Shown here: piece by piece, positions 46,256 to 57,830 of the stretch | How the letters are laid out: every line of letters begins with the position of its first letter | Position numbering within the stretch: position 1 is the first letter of the stretch | NCBI GenBank assembly: GCA_947034885.2 | Contig: OX344752.2 | Coordinates: 5,084,001-5,148,000, forward strand | Direction of reading: 5' to 3' | From: Thuidium tamariscinum | Lineage: Eukaryota > Streptophyta > Bryopsida > Hypnales > Thuidiaceae | DNA: 64,000 bases | Translations under genes and position numbers: made by a program | The notes under the pieces: generated by a model | What the model was told of the DNA's origin: nothing | What the model saw: the letters and a program-made list of their open reading frames with translations, nothing else | Database searches by the model: none

Positions 46256-49200
46256 CTAGCCCTGCAAAATTTGCGTGATGTCCAACTTGAACCACAACTC
46301 CGGGATCTCATCACAGTGGAATTTGTGTTTCCCCGGCAACCCACTGATCTTACCCACTGCCACTTTTTGCTTGGTTGACCGCGGATTCAGAAGAAAAACT
46401 TCGTCTCCGCAGCGATACTGCGAAAAATAGATGGATTAGCAAACCTGACTTCAGTCAAACGCTATACATACACTCAACTCAGTCCACATATACTGTAACG
46501 CTAGGTGACTTCCAATTGACTTCCACGTGACTAAATTGTGACTGGGGAATTACTTCTATTAATGACATGGCGCTACAAATGACTCAGTAGTTACTTTTTA
46601 GGGACTACCACATGACTACACCTTTCCCCAAGGAAGGGGGACAGCCACTCTCTTTCGAGTGAGACAACCACACTTGTGGTCTTTAAACTAATGTGAATTG
46701 CAAGTAACCAACAACAACAACAATATCCACTCCCCAGCGGTTTAGGATTCATCAAAAGCACGGTCTTCAAATGCATTGTATTGCCAGTGAAGCCTAATTC
46801 AAGTTCGAATTACAATGCTTGGAGCACCTCCCTCGACCGAGTGGACTGACTACAACTCAACATTCATTGGGTGACATTGGAAGCCTGATCTTCAGCGCTG
46901 AAGGAAATCCTGAACATCATGCTTCACGTACTACTAGCAACACATCGGAATGGGTACCTACAATTGACTTAGGGCTACTTCGATGCACCTCGCTTAGGTC
47001 ACTGCACGGTGACTTCAAAATGACTACAGCACGACATGGGTGTGACTTGCATGTCACTATCTGAGCAGAGACTTAACCAATGCTAGTTCCTATGAAAAGC
47101 TTGAACATAAAGGACATATGACTATAATGCTAATGCTTCTAGAAGTGGTTACATGAAGAGAAACTTACAAATTTCGTGGACGGAACGGAAGGTTTTCTGC
47201 CTGTCCCCGATGCAGTCCTCGGCCGAGCCTCCCGCGTCTGTTCCTTGGCCTACACACGCATCAGAACATCATCAGAAAAATATATCCAAGGATGGTGAGG
47301 GGATGCTTTCACATGTGCAGTCCCATGGGCAGCTACTCCCCTCACCTTCCACAATGTCCAAAAACTCATACGCATGTCCACTTCGGCGTCTTTGTAGCAT
47401 TTCTGACATGGATTCGTTGACAACTTTGGGAAATTTGGATCGAAAATCAGGAACATCTGCGCATGATTGCAAAGCCTCCAACAACGGCCACAGGTACCGT
47501 TTGAGGTACTCCTTGTCATCTGCCAAAGAGCACATCCACTTCACGTAGAATGGCGTACTAATAATCACATTAGCCTCTGGATTGCAGTGGACCCTACTAT
47601 GTTTACTATCCACTATTACTGTATTTGATGCACAAAAACGTGGCCAAGTTGCATAGACAACCTCTAACTGTTTACCCCACTCGCTTGGGCATTGATCAGG
47701 GTCTTCATTGTCTAGAACTTTACCTGACCAAGCAAACAAGGGGGCTACCTTCATACCTTTCAACTCTGGCAAGACTGTAGCTAACACGTCCTGCATATGG
47801 CACTCACTACCGCTACCCCAAAACCCCACATAGAAATTTTCAAAACAGTGAGAAAGGAAAGGCTTCAACCATGGCCGGAATACAACTCGACGAAGCGCAG
47901 TCTTTGTGCTAGTCCGAATTTTGGGGTTGGGGTTTTCCTCACACAACATGCTACAATCTAACAATGTACCATGTACATTGAAAACAAGTAGTTTTGAATG
48001 TCCACAATCCAAAAATCCAGGTTGTAGGCATGAAGTACCGGAAGGTCTCACCTCACTCGACGTTAGCATGCAAACGTCGGGCGGGGTAAATACCTTCAAC
48101 GGCGACTTCGGGGGTTTCTTCGACTTCTTCACAGACGGTGAAGGTGCTGCGGTGGATGCTTCCACTGGATTTACGTGCTCCCCAGTCGTCGCCACCGCAT
48201 CCATAGTGGTTTCGTCCACCTCCTCCGTTCCAATTTTGGCCTCACCTTTATTTTTCTCCGCGGGCCCCTCCACATCATCGTTGTTTGGCACTGAAGGACC
48301 GCCGCTATCAGGTGTACCTGGCTCCAACTCTTCTGGCACAGGATCTTCACCTCCACGCCCGTGTTCTGGGTTTCCAGGGTCTTCAGATCCTCCCTCCAAT
48401 GCTTTCAAAATTTCGACGGCTTCTTCTGCAGGCTGGGCTTCCGTGGCAGTCTCCTCTACCAACTCAATCACATGTGGAGGTACTACCGGCACAATGCACT
48501 CCAAGGCTGCCTCAGTCCTTGCAAGGGGCTCTCCCTACGCTTTGCATGCCACAATCTCCTCACCCAGTGACCCTTGCAGACCCCGATCAGCCACCTTCCA
48601 TTGTGGGGGCATTTCTTCAGGAGCTAGCACACTGTTTGGAGGTGCTATCCGCCGGGTACCTTCACCTGCGTCCAAGTCGAAAGGGTCATCGGAGAGGGTG
48701 ATGTCCGCAGCCACTGCGATCACACGATTGACTTTCTTCTTCCGGGGGAAGGTAGGAGGCGTTGTACCTTCACCTGCTGAATCTCTGGCACTCCCTCCTG
48801 TGGCTTCTCGTGTGACTACATCCTTAGACTTAGGCATCGCAGCAGCACCTTTGCGACTTATGTTAGGAGGTGGACCTTGGTTATCTAATGCTGAATGCGT
48901 CATGGAAGGACTCCCTTGATTACCAGGTACTGCCTTCTCCATGAAGGTGGAAAACATTGATCGCAATTCATCTATGGCCGCTGAAGTTGCGGTTGAATTC
49001 GACAGGAATTGGCCAAGCTTGACGTCAACGTCCTTCTTCCACACCTCCATGGCTTCCCAACGACCACTGTCACCTGTACCCACCATCTACTCATAGAAAC
49101 ACAGAAGACAATTACGTCAAGGGACCCCAACTGTGCCGAAGGTCCAGAGTATGCCTACAACTTCGAAGTGACTACGAGGCAACTACGATACTTCATAAAA

Positions 49201-51317
49201 GTGACTCAAGCATGACTACGACAGAACTTGAATGGCACTTATACGTGACTAATTCATGTCTTCATAGGGACTAAGTTATGACTGAGTCACAACTTCTCAG
49301 TAACTAAGACACAACTATCCTACAACTGCGCAGTGACTAAGACTCTAGTAACCTACGACTACCAAGAAGTATAGCCTTCTCTAAATTAAAAGATCACAGT
49401 CTAACCAAATATGACGACGTCTAGCACATATTACATGGAAAGGCCCTAGTCATAGGATCACTAGATCTCTTGGCCTCAAAACTAAATTCACCACAAACCA
49501 AAACACAAGAAAGCACTACTAAACACACATGGTCTAATAATGGGAAATTTAGGGGGAACAAGGCGGTGAGTTACACCATAAAGACACCCCCAAAAAAAAA
49601 TGGGAATTCAAATGTGTACATCTGGGGTACACAGATGCACACAGAAATTGGTAACCACATCTACTACCGCTTTCCACTGGATTTGTCAGTGATGGAGGCA
49701 GCCCCTGCGCCCTTTGCCCACAACATTTAGCAAACAAAGCCTCTTTCATGCACTAAAAGGCATGTAAGATAAAGTGACAGCCAAAAAAATTTGGAAACAA
49801 CAATCAATCTTTCACCTATAACAATTGCACTATTCTGCCAAGTGGGCACTTGTGACTTTGAAATGACTCTTACATGACTTCATGACTCAAATACAACTAA
49901 CTACAACTTTAGAGTGACTGCTGGACTACTAAAAACCCCGGCAAACCTAGTCCTTCGAAACTCGACCTTCAAGTAGAAAGGTACGCCACACTAACAGGCA
50001 TGTTAGAACGTCCTAAGGAAATTCCATTCCCACAACACATCCACCAGCACAACTGCAAATGTTGATGAGTATTTCCCACATCAAGAACAGGGAAACTACT
50101 AAAACCAGGAGGGCAAGGCACCCCACCTAAGAATAAGAGGGCGGACCCAAAGCAAGAAAGCTAAACTTCCTAACAACTGAAGCCAAGCATACCGTATTTA
50201 TAGTTCACCCTTGAACATCACACTATGCCAAACTGCCAATGGAAGGGTAACTTACATTTTTGGATTGTCTATGCAGTGGATTCGAAAGACTCCCCTCGCC
50301 ATCGTCCGCTGTGCCCTGGCTTCCTTCGATCCCACCTCCCTGCCAACAAAGAAACGCATCCAATGCTCTTAGTATTAGAAGCACAAGGAATAAATACATG
50401 GCATTTTCATTTCCCAAGATATGCTTGCATCGGCTTGTTTCTTTAAATTGAATTAGGTGTCAGTACTCCGAATTTACCGCCGAGTATGGGCGACTTGACT
50501 TTCCTCTCCTCCCCGACGATGGAATACCCTTCACATTCTGCCGTGCAATAGACATCTTCCGCGCCTTGTCCTTCTGTTTGTCTGTATCCCAGTAGTCCTT
50601 CAATTTCTCCCATTCCGTTTCGTCCACGTGGAGAGGAGGACTGTCAATTCCCTTCAAGTACCGAATCTTCAGACGACATCGCTCTGCCTTCAAATACTTC
50701 ATGACGGCAAGTCTGAATCCCACCATGCTTAGCGGTTGAGGCACGTACTCGAATTCGTTGTCCAATGCCGCTCTAAGCTTCTTCAAGGTGTGCTGCTCAT
50801 GCTTAGACCATGCCACTACACTCATGTCCAGGCATTTGGGCACCAAGTCCCGCAAAGCTTCATCCCAAGCGTTCTTCCCTTCACATGTACTATCCACTTC
50901 CCCCCCGGATAAAACCTCTAGTCGGTTTGGCTTCACTCCCGCCGTGGCACGCTGTCGAGTCGCCAAGTCGTAATCAGCCTTGTGCTTCCTCCATGCATTT
51001 CTGTCGTCAATGTCTTCGGCAAGCGCTAGTGCATTCTCTCCAGCCCACACATGTGGGACATCAGGTACTGATCCTGCACCCCACGTTGTTTGACGTTGCG
51101 GGTGGACTGGCATGTAGTGCCCAAGCACCCAGGCGAGGTTTGGCTGGCTTGATTCAAGTCCAAGACGCGGACGTGGTGGTGTTGCAATCTTGGATGGCGC
51201 GCCATGCGAGGTCGTCGTCTTCTTCCTCTTCACTCTCTTATCAAGTAGAGGTTCTTCTTCCTCCATCTCGAACTCCTCTTCAGAAGAGTCGACGAGATGC
51301 TCCTCTGATCCTGCCAT
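46256..51317 (-). pseudogene. CACTA TNPA-like gene (Transposase_24 type) with an embedded FCP1-like domain; one in-frame TAG
   Basis: Proposed exons: 51317-50478 (ATG, MAGSEEHLVDSSEEEFE); 50339-50256; 49086-about 47346; 47249-47169; 46417-46256. Each has GT/AG edges, and most phases agree. Exon 1 ends in a plant Transposase_24 pattern: LKKLRAALDNEFEYVP, EWEKLKDYWDTDKQKDKA, ARQNVKGIPSSG. Exon 3 has a helical start (LRSMFSTFMEKA), a Pro/Glu/Gly-rich linker, then an FCP1/NLI-type HAD fold: KLLVFNVHGTLLD, RPWLKPFLSHCFENFYVGFW, NTVIVDSKHSRVHCNPE. The DxDGT box is NxHGT and the final VDD is VDS, so it should not be a phosphatase. The last exon (YRCGDEVFLLNPRSTKQKVA, VGKISGLPG) resembles the TNPA C-terminus. 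A TAG at 48535-48537 splits exon 3. The exon 3 to exon 4 join does not keep phase with the donor I chose, so that boundary is uncertain. Confidence 0.6.
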
Positions 51318-51511
51318 GGAAGCACTCACTATGAATAGTTGTGCACTTACTATAACAATTTATTCTAACAGAAGGTCGTGAAGACGTGATGGACGGAGAC
51401 ATCTACTTGAAACTGCAGTGAAAGACCCTAAACCCTATAATCTCCAATGACAACTAAACCCTAGAACTGCAATGTCGATCCAGAAACCACAGTAGAAGAT
51501 TTAGATTTACC

Positions 51512-51781
51512 TCCGGCCTTTGCCTCCTTGTCGTAAAGCCGCTGAACATGTGTACAAGCAATTGCGAGGTTCATCATACCTGTCGCGATGGCATCGCCAT
51601 CAGATTTGGTCGCCTCCGACGACGAATCTCTCGCGGACCTCATTCCGCGACGCTCGTTGCCTGTCCCTCCCTTCCTTGCTTTCAGAAGTGGAGTGCCTGC
51701 CCCTCGAGCACTCCTCCGTAGCACTGTGTCGCCTCTGTGGTCGAAATTGGAAGGAGGTCGACTAAGCTTCTCCTTTAACAA
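51512..51781 (-). CDS. Possible upstream exon of the CACTA gene (unrecognised)
   Basis: This open frame contains RRSARGAGTPLLKARKGGTG, Ser/Arg-rich, then MMNLAIACTHVQRLYDKEA. It stops being convincing at a GGAG|GTAAAT donor-like site near 51512. It could be a 5' exon of the TNPA-like gene or an independent short frame. No domain is recognised. Confidence 0.3.
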
Positions 51782-52746
51782 CGCTTTGTCCCTGCCCCGG
51801 CATCAAGACATTCCCCGCTTGAACTTAACGACAAACAAGAAATCCTAAACACATGCACGCACGAAATGATACATCAAGTGACAAAGGTGCGCACTGGAAG
51901 GGCAAGAGGCCAGGCGGAGGAATTGTTCAGGCATCTGTGCGTGAAGCCCTGAACCCTAAACCCCGACGACTATGGCGGCTCCTACGTGGCGGCCACGTAA
52001 ATAGCAGCCATCCTCTGGAATGGTCCACTCCTGTGACTAGTTAGTGACTTACCTGTGACTTCTACGTGACTTGAATCCAATTGCGCAGAAGTCAAGAGAC
52101 ATATTATGCGACTTAGACTTGACTCGCAGAGGAGTGCGTCATGACTGTGGAGGAAATGCCTCAAGCGTTCGAGCGTCGGGTGAAAGAAACCCTAGCAAGC
52201 AGCCGCCATACTACATCGAGAAACGTGCAATTGGCAAGTTCCTACAGCAAGTCAGGAATACACTAATGGCAACACTCCTTTTCAACAGAAGAGCTCACAG
52301 GGAAGCGGGAAGCGTCTCTAACAAGCGTCTCTAGCGCACATTGGGAGGGTCCCAACTCTCATTGCAAAATTGAAAGCATGCCTCACGCCAATGCCAACTG
52401 AAGACAGGGAAAAAGCGAAGGAAGAGTCCACGGTGGAACTCACAGTTCAGCCCTCGCCGCCAGCGCTGGAGCGGCGATCTTCTGAACGCGAGCTACGTTT
52501 GCGTCACGCGCCAATTCGTATTCGCCCTTCTCGGGCTCTGGGCTGTCCTCGCGCACCTCCATTTGACACACCTGTAAGTACTCTCACCCTCTCAAAAACA
52601 CTCTTTCCCTTGCAATGAACGAGTCCTCAGTGGCCGCGCTGCAGTCACGATTTTGCGGGGTTGGCACACCTTCGACAACGTTGATGTCGGGCGTCGGGAT
52701 TTGCTTCCTCGCGTGAAGAGTACCAGGTTCTCGGGCAAAGAGTGAC

Positions 52747-52873
52747 ATCCCACATGGTTTGTGGATAACTAGGGAAAGGCTTCTAGCATAAGATCAGCCC
52801 ACTCATGGGTCTTTGTATCTTCCTACCATCTAAGTAAAGCCTTTCATCCATCAATACCTTTGTAATCTCAATA
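52747..52873 (+). repeat. 3' half of a copia LTR, type A, joined to gypsy RT
   Basis: It matches the last 127 bp of the type A LTR (ATCCCACATGG to CTCAATA). The left edge is a ragged join to unidentified sequence (52663-52746) beyond the CACTA end. The right edge is the exact LTR terminus, and gypsy RT starts at the next base. Either the LTR was inserted into gypsy pol and then lost its left part with the flanking DNA, or this is a recombination junction. Confidence 0.88.
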
Positions 52874-55636
52874 ATGGATAGGCTGGCTGGAGCCAAGTAC
52901 TTCAGCCGGATTGACTTGAAGTCGGGGTACTATCAAATCCGTATAAGTGAAGCAGATATACCCAAAACGGCCATGAGGACAAGGTATGGCTCTTATGAGT
53001 TCTTGGTGATGCCATTTGGGCTTTGCAATGCACTTGCAACCTTCACCATGTTGATGAATTCTTTGTTCCACGACATCTTGGATGAGTGTGTGGTCATCTA
53101 CATTGATGATATTTTAGTGTTCTCCAAAACAGAGGAACAACACGAAAAAGATGTGGCCAAGGTGTTGAGTAGGCTAAGGGAACATAAGCTTTATGCCAAC
53201 GCCAAGAAGAGTGAGTTCTTCTTGGAGGAGTTAGAATTTTTGGGACATATCCTAAGTAGGGAAGGTATTAAACCGGATCCCAAGAAGATAGAGGCCATGG
53301 TGGACTGGGAAGTGCCACAAACTCAAAAAGGAGTTAGGTCTTTCTTGGGATTAGCAAATTATTACCGAAAGTTCATAAGGAACTTCTCCAAAGTGGCAGG
53401 ACCCATTTCTGACTTGTTGGTGAAAGAAGGAAAAGTCCTCAAATAGACCGAGGCAGCAGATGGGGCTTTCAAGGAGCTCAAGAGACTCCTCTCAAGCGCA
53501 GATGTGCTTAAGTACCCTGAATTTGATAAACCATTCGAAGTGCACACAGATGCAAGTGACTTCGCAATTGGTAGGGTGCTCATGCAAAATGGGCATCCTG
53601 TTGTTTATGAGAGCAAAAAGCTAAGTGGGTGCCAACTGAGATGGCCCACCCACGAAAAGGAGTTGTACGCGGTGGTACATTGCCTTAAGGCTTGGAAGCA
53701 CTATGTGAGTGGAGGTAAGAAGACCAAGGTCTTCACTGACAACATCTCACTCAAGTACTTAGAATCCAAGGCACAGGCGACTCCAAAAGAGCTAAGGTGG
53801 TATGACACCATCATTTCCATGGATGTGGAAATGATTCACAAGCCCGGAAGGGACAACTTGGTGCTAGATGCACTAAGTAGAAAAGACGAGTGGTTGTCAC
53901 AGCGCATCCTCATGCTAGTGGAGCAAGATGAGGAGGATGATGCGCAAAGGTACTTCCTGCATAGAGTGAGGGAGGCCATGAAAGTGGATCCGGATGCGAT
54001 TGCACACAACCATCTTTTTGATGGAAGGAAGGACTTGGTGAAGGAACTAGTCTTGTCCAAGAGAATCCATCAAATCAAAAGGAAAAATGGGTTGCATTAT
54101 TTTAAGAAAACTCGACTTTACATTCCAGAGGGAGACCTAAGGAAGGAGTTGCTTCATGACTATCATGACACGCCCATGGCGGGGCATAAAGGTGTCTTAG
54201 CCACCATGGCGGAGTTGAAGAAGCAATACTTCTGGCCCTTGATGGAAATAGATGTGGAGGATTATGTCAAGTCATGTGTGAAGTGCCAAATGAGCAAACA
54301 CACAACCCAGAAAAAGGTGGGGATGGTGTTGCCATTGCCCATCCCAGAAAAGCCATTCCATTCCATCTCAATGGATTTCTTGACTGGAATTCCCAAAGTG
54401 GGGGAGTATGATTGTGTGATGGTGATAGTGTGTCGGTTGTCCAAGTGGACCACCTTCATACCAACCACCAAGAAGTACTCGACGGAGCTCTTCTTCAAAC
54501 ATTGGGTGAAGGAAAGAGCGCTGCCTTGGGACATCTTAAGTGATAGAGACAAGGTGTTTCAAACACTCTTTTGGCAACACTTGTTGCGCAAGTCAGGAGT
54601 GGACTTGACAATGACAACGGCCTTTAGACCAGGAGGTGATGGTCAAACAGAAAGGATAAACTGTGTCATCAATATGTACATGCGTTCGTTTTGTGAAGGA
54701 GATCAATTGGACTGGCCCAATGTGATCTCAGTGGAAAAACATTGCTACAACACAACACCCACGCACTCTCATGGAGAGACGCCCTTCAAAATTGTCTATG
54801 GACAAGAGGCGTTGAAGCTAGTGGACTTAGCCAAGGGGCGGGGTGAATGGCACCGCAACCAAGAAAGACTCTCAGGCTACTATTCCGACCAAGTAGTGGA
54901 AGTCACGGAGCGCCGTGAAGCACTTCTAAGGAACTGCAGAGCCCGCTTGCTGAAGTCACAAAAGCATTACTGTGATGCAGCAAACAAGCATAGAAGAGAA
55001 GTGGAATTTCAAGTGGGAGACAAAGTATGGTTGGATTCCCAAAACTTGAATATCTCGCCGGAAATATCACTCAAGTGGTCAGCCAAGTGGATAGGCCCTT
55101 TTCCGATCGAGAAGATCATCTATAAAGACACATATGTCTTAGACTTGCCCAAGAAAATAGGTAAGCCGATACACCTAGTGTTTCATGTATCCCTTTTGAA
55201 AAAGTACCATAGGGATGATATGAACTTGCACCTTTGGCAAGAAGACCCTAGACCACCACTAGAGTATGAGACTTGGGATGGTGTGATGGGCAAGGTGAAG
55301 TCTGTCATTGGATCAAGACAAATAGGCAAAAGGGCGAAACAATACAAGTGCATCATGCATGGCTATTCCCAATTCGAGTTTGAATGGATTAGCGCGGCTT
55401 ACTTGGGGCATGTCAAGCATCTAACACACGCTTGGGACGTGCGAGAGAAGCAAATGGAAAAGGAAAAGAAGGAGGCTTCCAAGCGCAAAGGAAAGAGAGG
55501 CGCCAAGGAACCCCTTGTGGATGGCAATGACATTCAGTCAAGTGACATTGATGAGGACACCGGGAGAAAGAGGATTGCTCAAAGGCCTAAGCATAGAATA
55601 ATAAAGAAAATTCAGCAGAGGCTCCGAAAGAAATGA
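52874..55636 (+). pseudogene. Ty3/gypsy chromovirus pol (RT-RNase H-integrase-chromodomain), 5' truncated, one TAG
   Basis: The frame starts inside RT at MDRLAGAKYFSRIDLKSGYY. It continues with MPFGLCNA, the catalytic VVIYIDDILVFS and FLGLANYYRKFI. A TAG at 53444-53446 (VLK*TEAADGAFKEL) replaces an expected Trp. The same frame resumes with RNase H (FEVHTDASDFAIG, HEKELYAVVHCL, KVFTDNISLKYLE), the integrase zinc finger (HDTPMAGHKG, SCVKCQMSK) and integrase core residues in SMDFLTGIP, ILSDRDKVF and DGQTERINCVIN. The C-terminal QVGDKVWLDSQNL region follows, and then a degenerate chromodomain (VKSVIGSRQIGKRAKQYKC, FEFEWISAAYL) that would target insertion to heterochromatin. A Lys/Arg-rich tail ends at 55636. 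Gag, protease and early RT are missing at the copia LTR junction. Apart from the single stop it is well kept, so it is fairly young. Confidence 0.92.
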
Positions 55637-56351
55637 GCATGTGGTAGGGACACCACACCTTCTAAGTGGGGGAGGATCACCCTGGAACTTAGAGTCCACT
55701 CTCAAAAGCTAAGACAAAAAAAATGGGGATGTAATAAAATACACCCCTTGGAAATGGAATGGTAAGTTAGGAATGCCTAGTTCTACCTCTAAAGGAGAGA
55801 GTCCTAAGTCTAGGAGGGAACCATAGTGGAGCCATGATGATGGACGCCGCCTAGGGGACCTATTTAATAAGTCTGGAATGGATGAACAATGGGCGAGGGT
55901 GTGGCAAGCCCGAGGTGTGGAAGCCAAGCTGCTAGTGGATTCATTAGCTAGGCTTACTTGGGAGTGATACACGCATGGATGGCCAACCATGTCCCTTTGG
56001 GTGAACCAAGGATGGGAGTTGCTATCCCGGAACACATTCTACCGGCTAGCAAAAAGTGTTTGTAACTTGTTAAGTGGCTTGCAAGGTCAGAAGGGCACAC
56101 CACGAAGGGAAACTCAAATGAGCTAACACAAAGCTAGTCAAGGAAGAAAGTGTTAGCCGGACCAACGTAAATTGCACAAGATGAAAACATGGGAAGTATG
56201 CTCACTAAGGTGGAGTCATGAGTACCAAGGCATGGCACCCGGGAGTGGTCACCCCGAAGTAAAGTGCATGTGACTCCCTTGTGACTAGCATGGGAAGAAC
56301 ATCTTAAGATGTGCCTTGATGAGGACATCAAGTGTTCTAAGTGGGGGAGGA
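55637..56351 (+). other. 3' untranslated region of the gypsy element with duplicated polypurine tract
   Basis: There is no coding frame after pol. The tract CTAAGTGGGGGAGGAT occurs at about 55661 and again at about 56337, where it directly precedes the LTR. The second copy is the functional position for priming plus-strand DNA; the first lies about 676 bp upstream. Confidence 0.8.
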
Positions 56352-56803
56352 TGTAACGCCCCCAAGCCACTTGGGGGCTGGGTTCATGGTGAGGGCGCGC
56401 TGTGACCCCCAAAGTGCAAGGCAGATCCCGGTTGGGCTAAGTGTGGGGCGGGAGGACCCACACTTAGAAGGTGGGGAGGCCTACACCCTGGAGTGGGGTG
56501 TGAAGGGCAGTGTCATGGAGGTAAGCGTGACACCGGGGGTGAACCCCCACCCCCAACTCAAAGTATGGAGTTGTGGGGGCCTGTGGGGTAGTTCGTATAG
56601 ACCCCAAAATAGTTCTAGGGTGTAATTAGGACTAGGTCTTGATTCCCACCCTGGAACATTACTAACTTGTGATTGTGCTTTTGCAGGTTAGAGCTTAGCT
56701 GCACCAAAGGAGCGGTGCGGGACTTAACAAGGTTGGACCTTTGTTAAAATATTGTGTACTAAGGCTATCATCTTTAGCCTTCAATAAATAGCTTTGCATG
56801 TCA
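56352..56803 (+). repeat. Ty3/gypsy 3' LTR (right end approximate)
   Basis: It starts TGTAACGCCCCCAAGCCACT after the polypurine tract. Its first 230 bp match the fragment at 33906-34139. It contains an AATAAA polyadenylation-like signal at 56783-56788. The right end is placed near GCATGTCA only by analogy with TG...CA termini; no second full copy is available to fix it. Confidence 0.75.
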
Positions 56804-57522
56804 ATTCCTAACGGCCCTTTAGAGAGCTCAAAATTTCTCTAATGCAAGGTAGATTCTAAATCCCTTAAAAAATTCCAACTCATATTTTGAATTAAGAGTT
56901 GGTTTATAATATCCAACTGACTTAATATAACAAGCAAGTGAAAGATAGAAATCCACTTGTTGGCTCTTAAATTTTTTTCCATAATACGAACATTATTATC
57001 GGCATCTCACTGTTGGGCATCGAACCAGGTGTCAATCAGTAACCCAGTTGCAAGCTAGTATTGATCAGTAACTATCCAGAAGCTAAATCAGTATTGTAAC
57101 AGTACCTCAAATCCTTTACATATTCTTCCCAAGTTTATGGCTTTGCCTAAAAAGAGTTGCAAAAGGTACTTCATGCATTTGAGTTGTTATTACCACATTC
57201 AAGATCTGATAAAAATCAGTTATACTATTGGATAACCATTCTACCAATCGATCATTCCGATCACAACAAGATTTCCTGTGTTTTCCTCAACCAAATCACA
57301 ACAAGTAGCCAGAAGCAACCCATAATGGATATCACATATATTCTCTGAGAAATATAATGGAACTTCCTAATTTCCTAGAATCTTAGAGGAATGTAGGAAA
57401 CTGGCAAAAACAACCCAACTTGAAACTAACAAGACTATACAAGGAGAGTGTGCATGCCAATTTTTAACATAACAAGGACTAAGTACAACCTGTTGTAGAC
57501 AAACTTAAGAACTTCACCCGCC

Positions 57523-57830
57523 AATAGTGTAGTTTGGAGAATTTTGAAAGAATTCTCAAGAGGTGGTAACCCTTACCTGTACCCATACCAACAAGCAAAC
57601 CATTAGTGTACTACATTGATGTCCATGAGGTGTCTATAAGTTACCACTACTTGTCATTATAAAATCACATGAGAATAACTTCAAAACAGCTCATAACATA
57701 AGCCAAAAGCGTGTAAAAAAAGTAGTTTCCAAAATTGTCTTATGCGAAAACGCCACCTGTTGGCCGTTGTTCTAGGACCCCAGCACCATATTTGAAACTC
57801 CACAAATATTACTACACTCATGTGTCTAAA
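57523..57830. repeat. Dispersed direct repeat, copy 1
   Basis: It contains CAAGAGGTGGTAACCCTTAC, CCAACAAGCAAACCATTAGT, ACCACTACTTGTCAT and CTGTTGGCCGTTGTTC. The same series, diverged, occurs in the same order at 59080-59390. On the minus strand a GTACAG|GTAAGG donor-like sequence is conserved, so the copies may be exon relics, but I see no protein family. Confidence 0.6.

Larger units (their letters stand above)
44942..52662. mobile_element. CACTA (En/Spm) transposon, ~7.7 kb, right terminus eroded
   Basis: The left end is CACTACAAAAAAAACCCC and continues AAAATCGTGACTG. Near the right end, CAGTCACGATTTTGCGGGGT (52642-52661) is its reverse complement with one extra base, and the last ~12 bases (TTTTTTGTAGTG) are lost. 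GTGACT/AGTCAC motifs, typical subterminal repeats, crowd both ends (44960-46620 and 52030-52150). It carries a minus-strand TNPA-like gene but no recognisable TNPD (tnp2) transposase, so it is probably non-autonomous. It is inserted in copia gag; the target duplication cannot be verified because the right flank is not copia. Confidence 0.8.

Noticed and set aside
47545..47994. Active FCP1-type phosphatase
   Set aside because: Both aspartates of the DxD box and the second aspartate of the VDD motif are replaced.
47906..48919. 337-codon plus-strand frame rich in Ser/Pro/Thr
   Set aside because: It lies opposite the CACTA gene exon, which has the FCP1-like motifs and splice sites; the composition mirrors the Glu/Gly/Pro-rich linker.
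52874..52876. True start codon of a short gypsy protein
   Set aside because: The ATG lies inside the conserved RT sequence, exactly at the LTR junction; the protein is 5' truncated rather than newly started.
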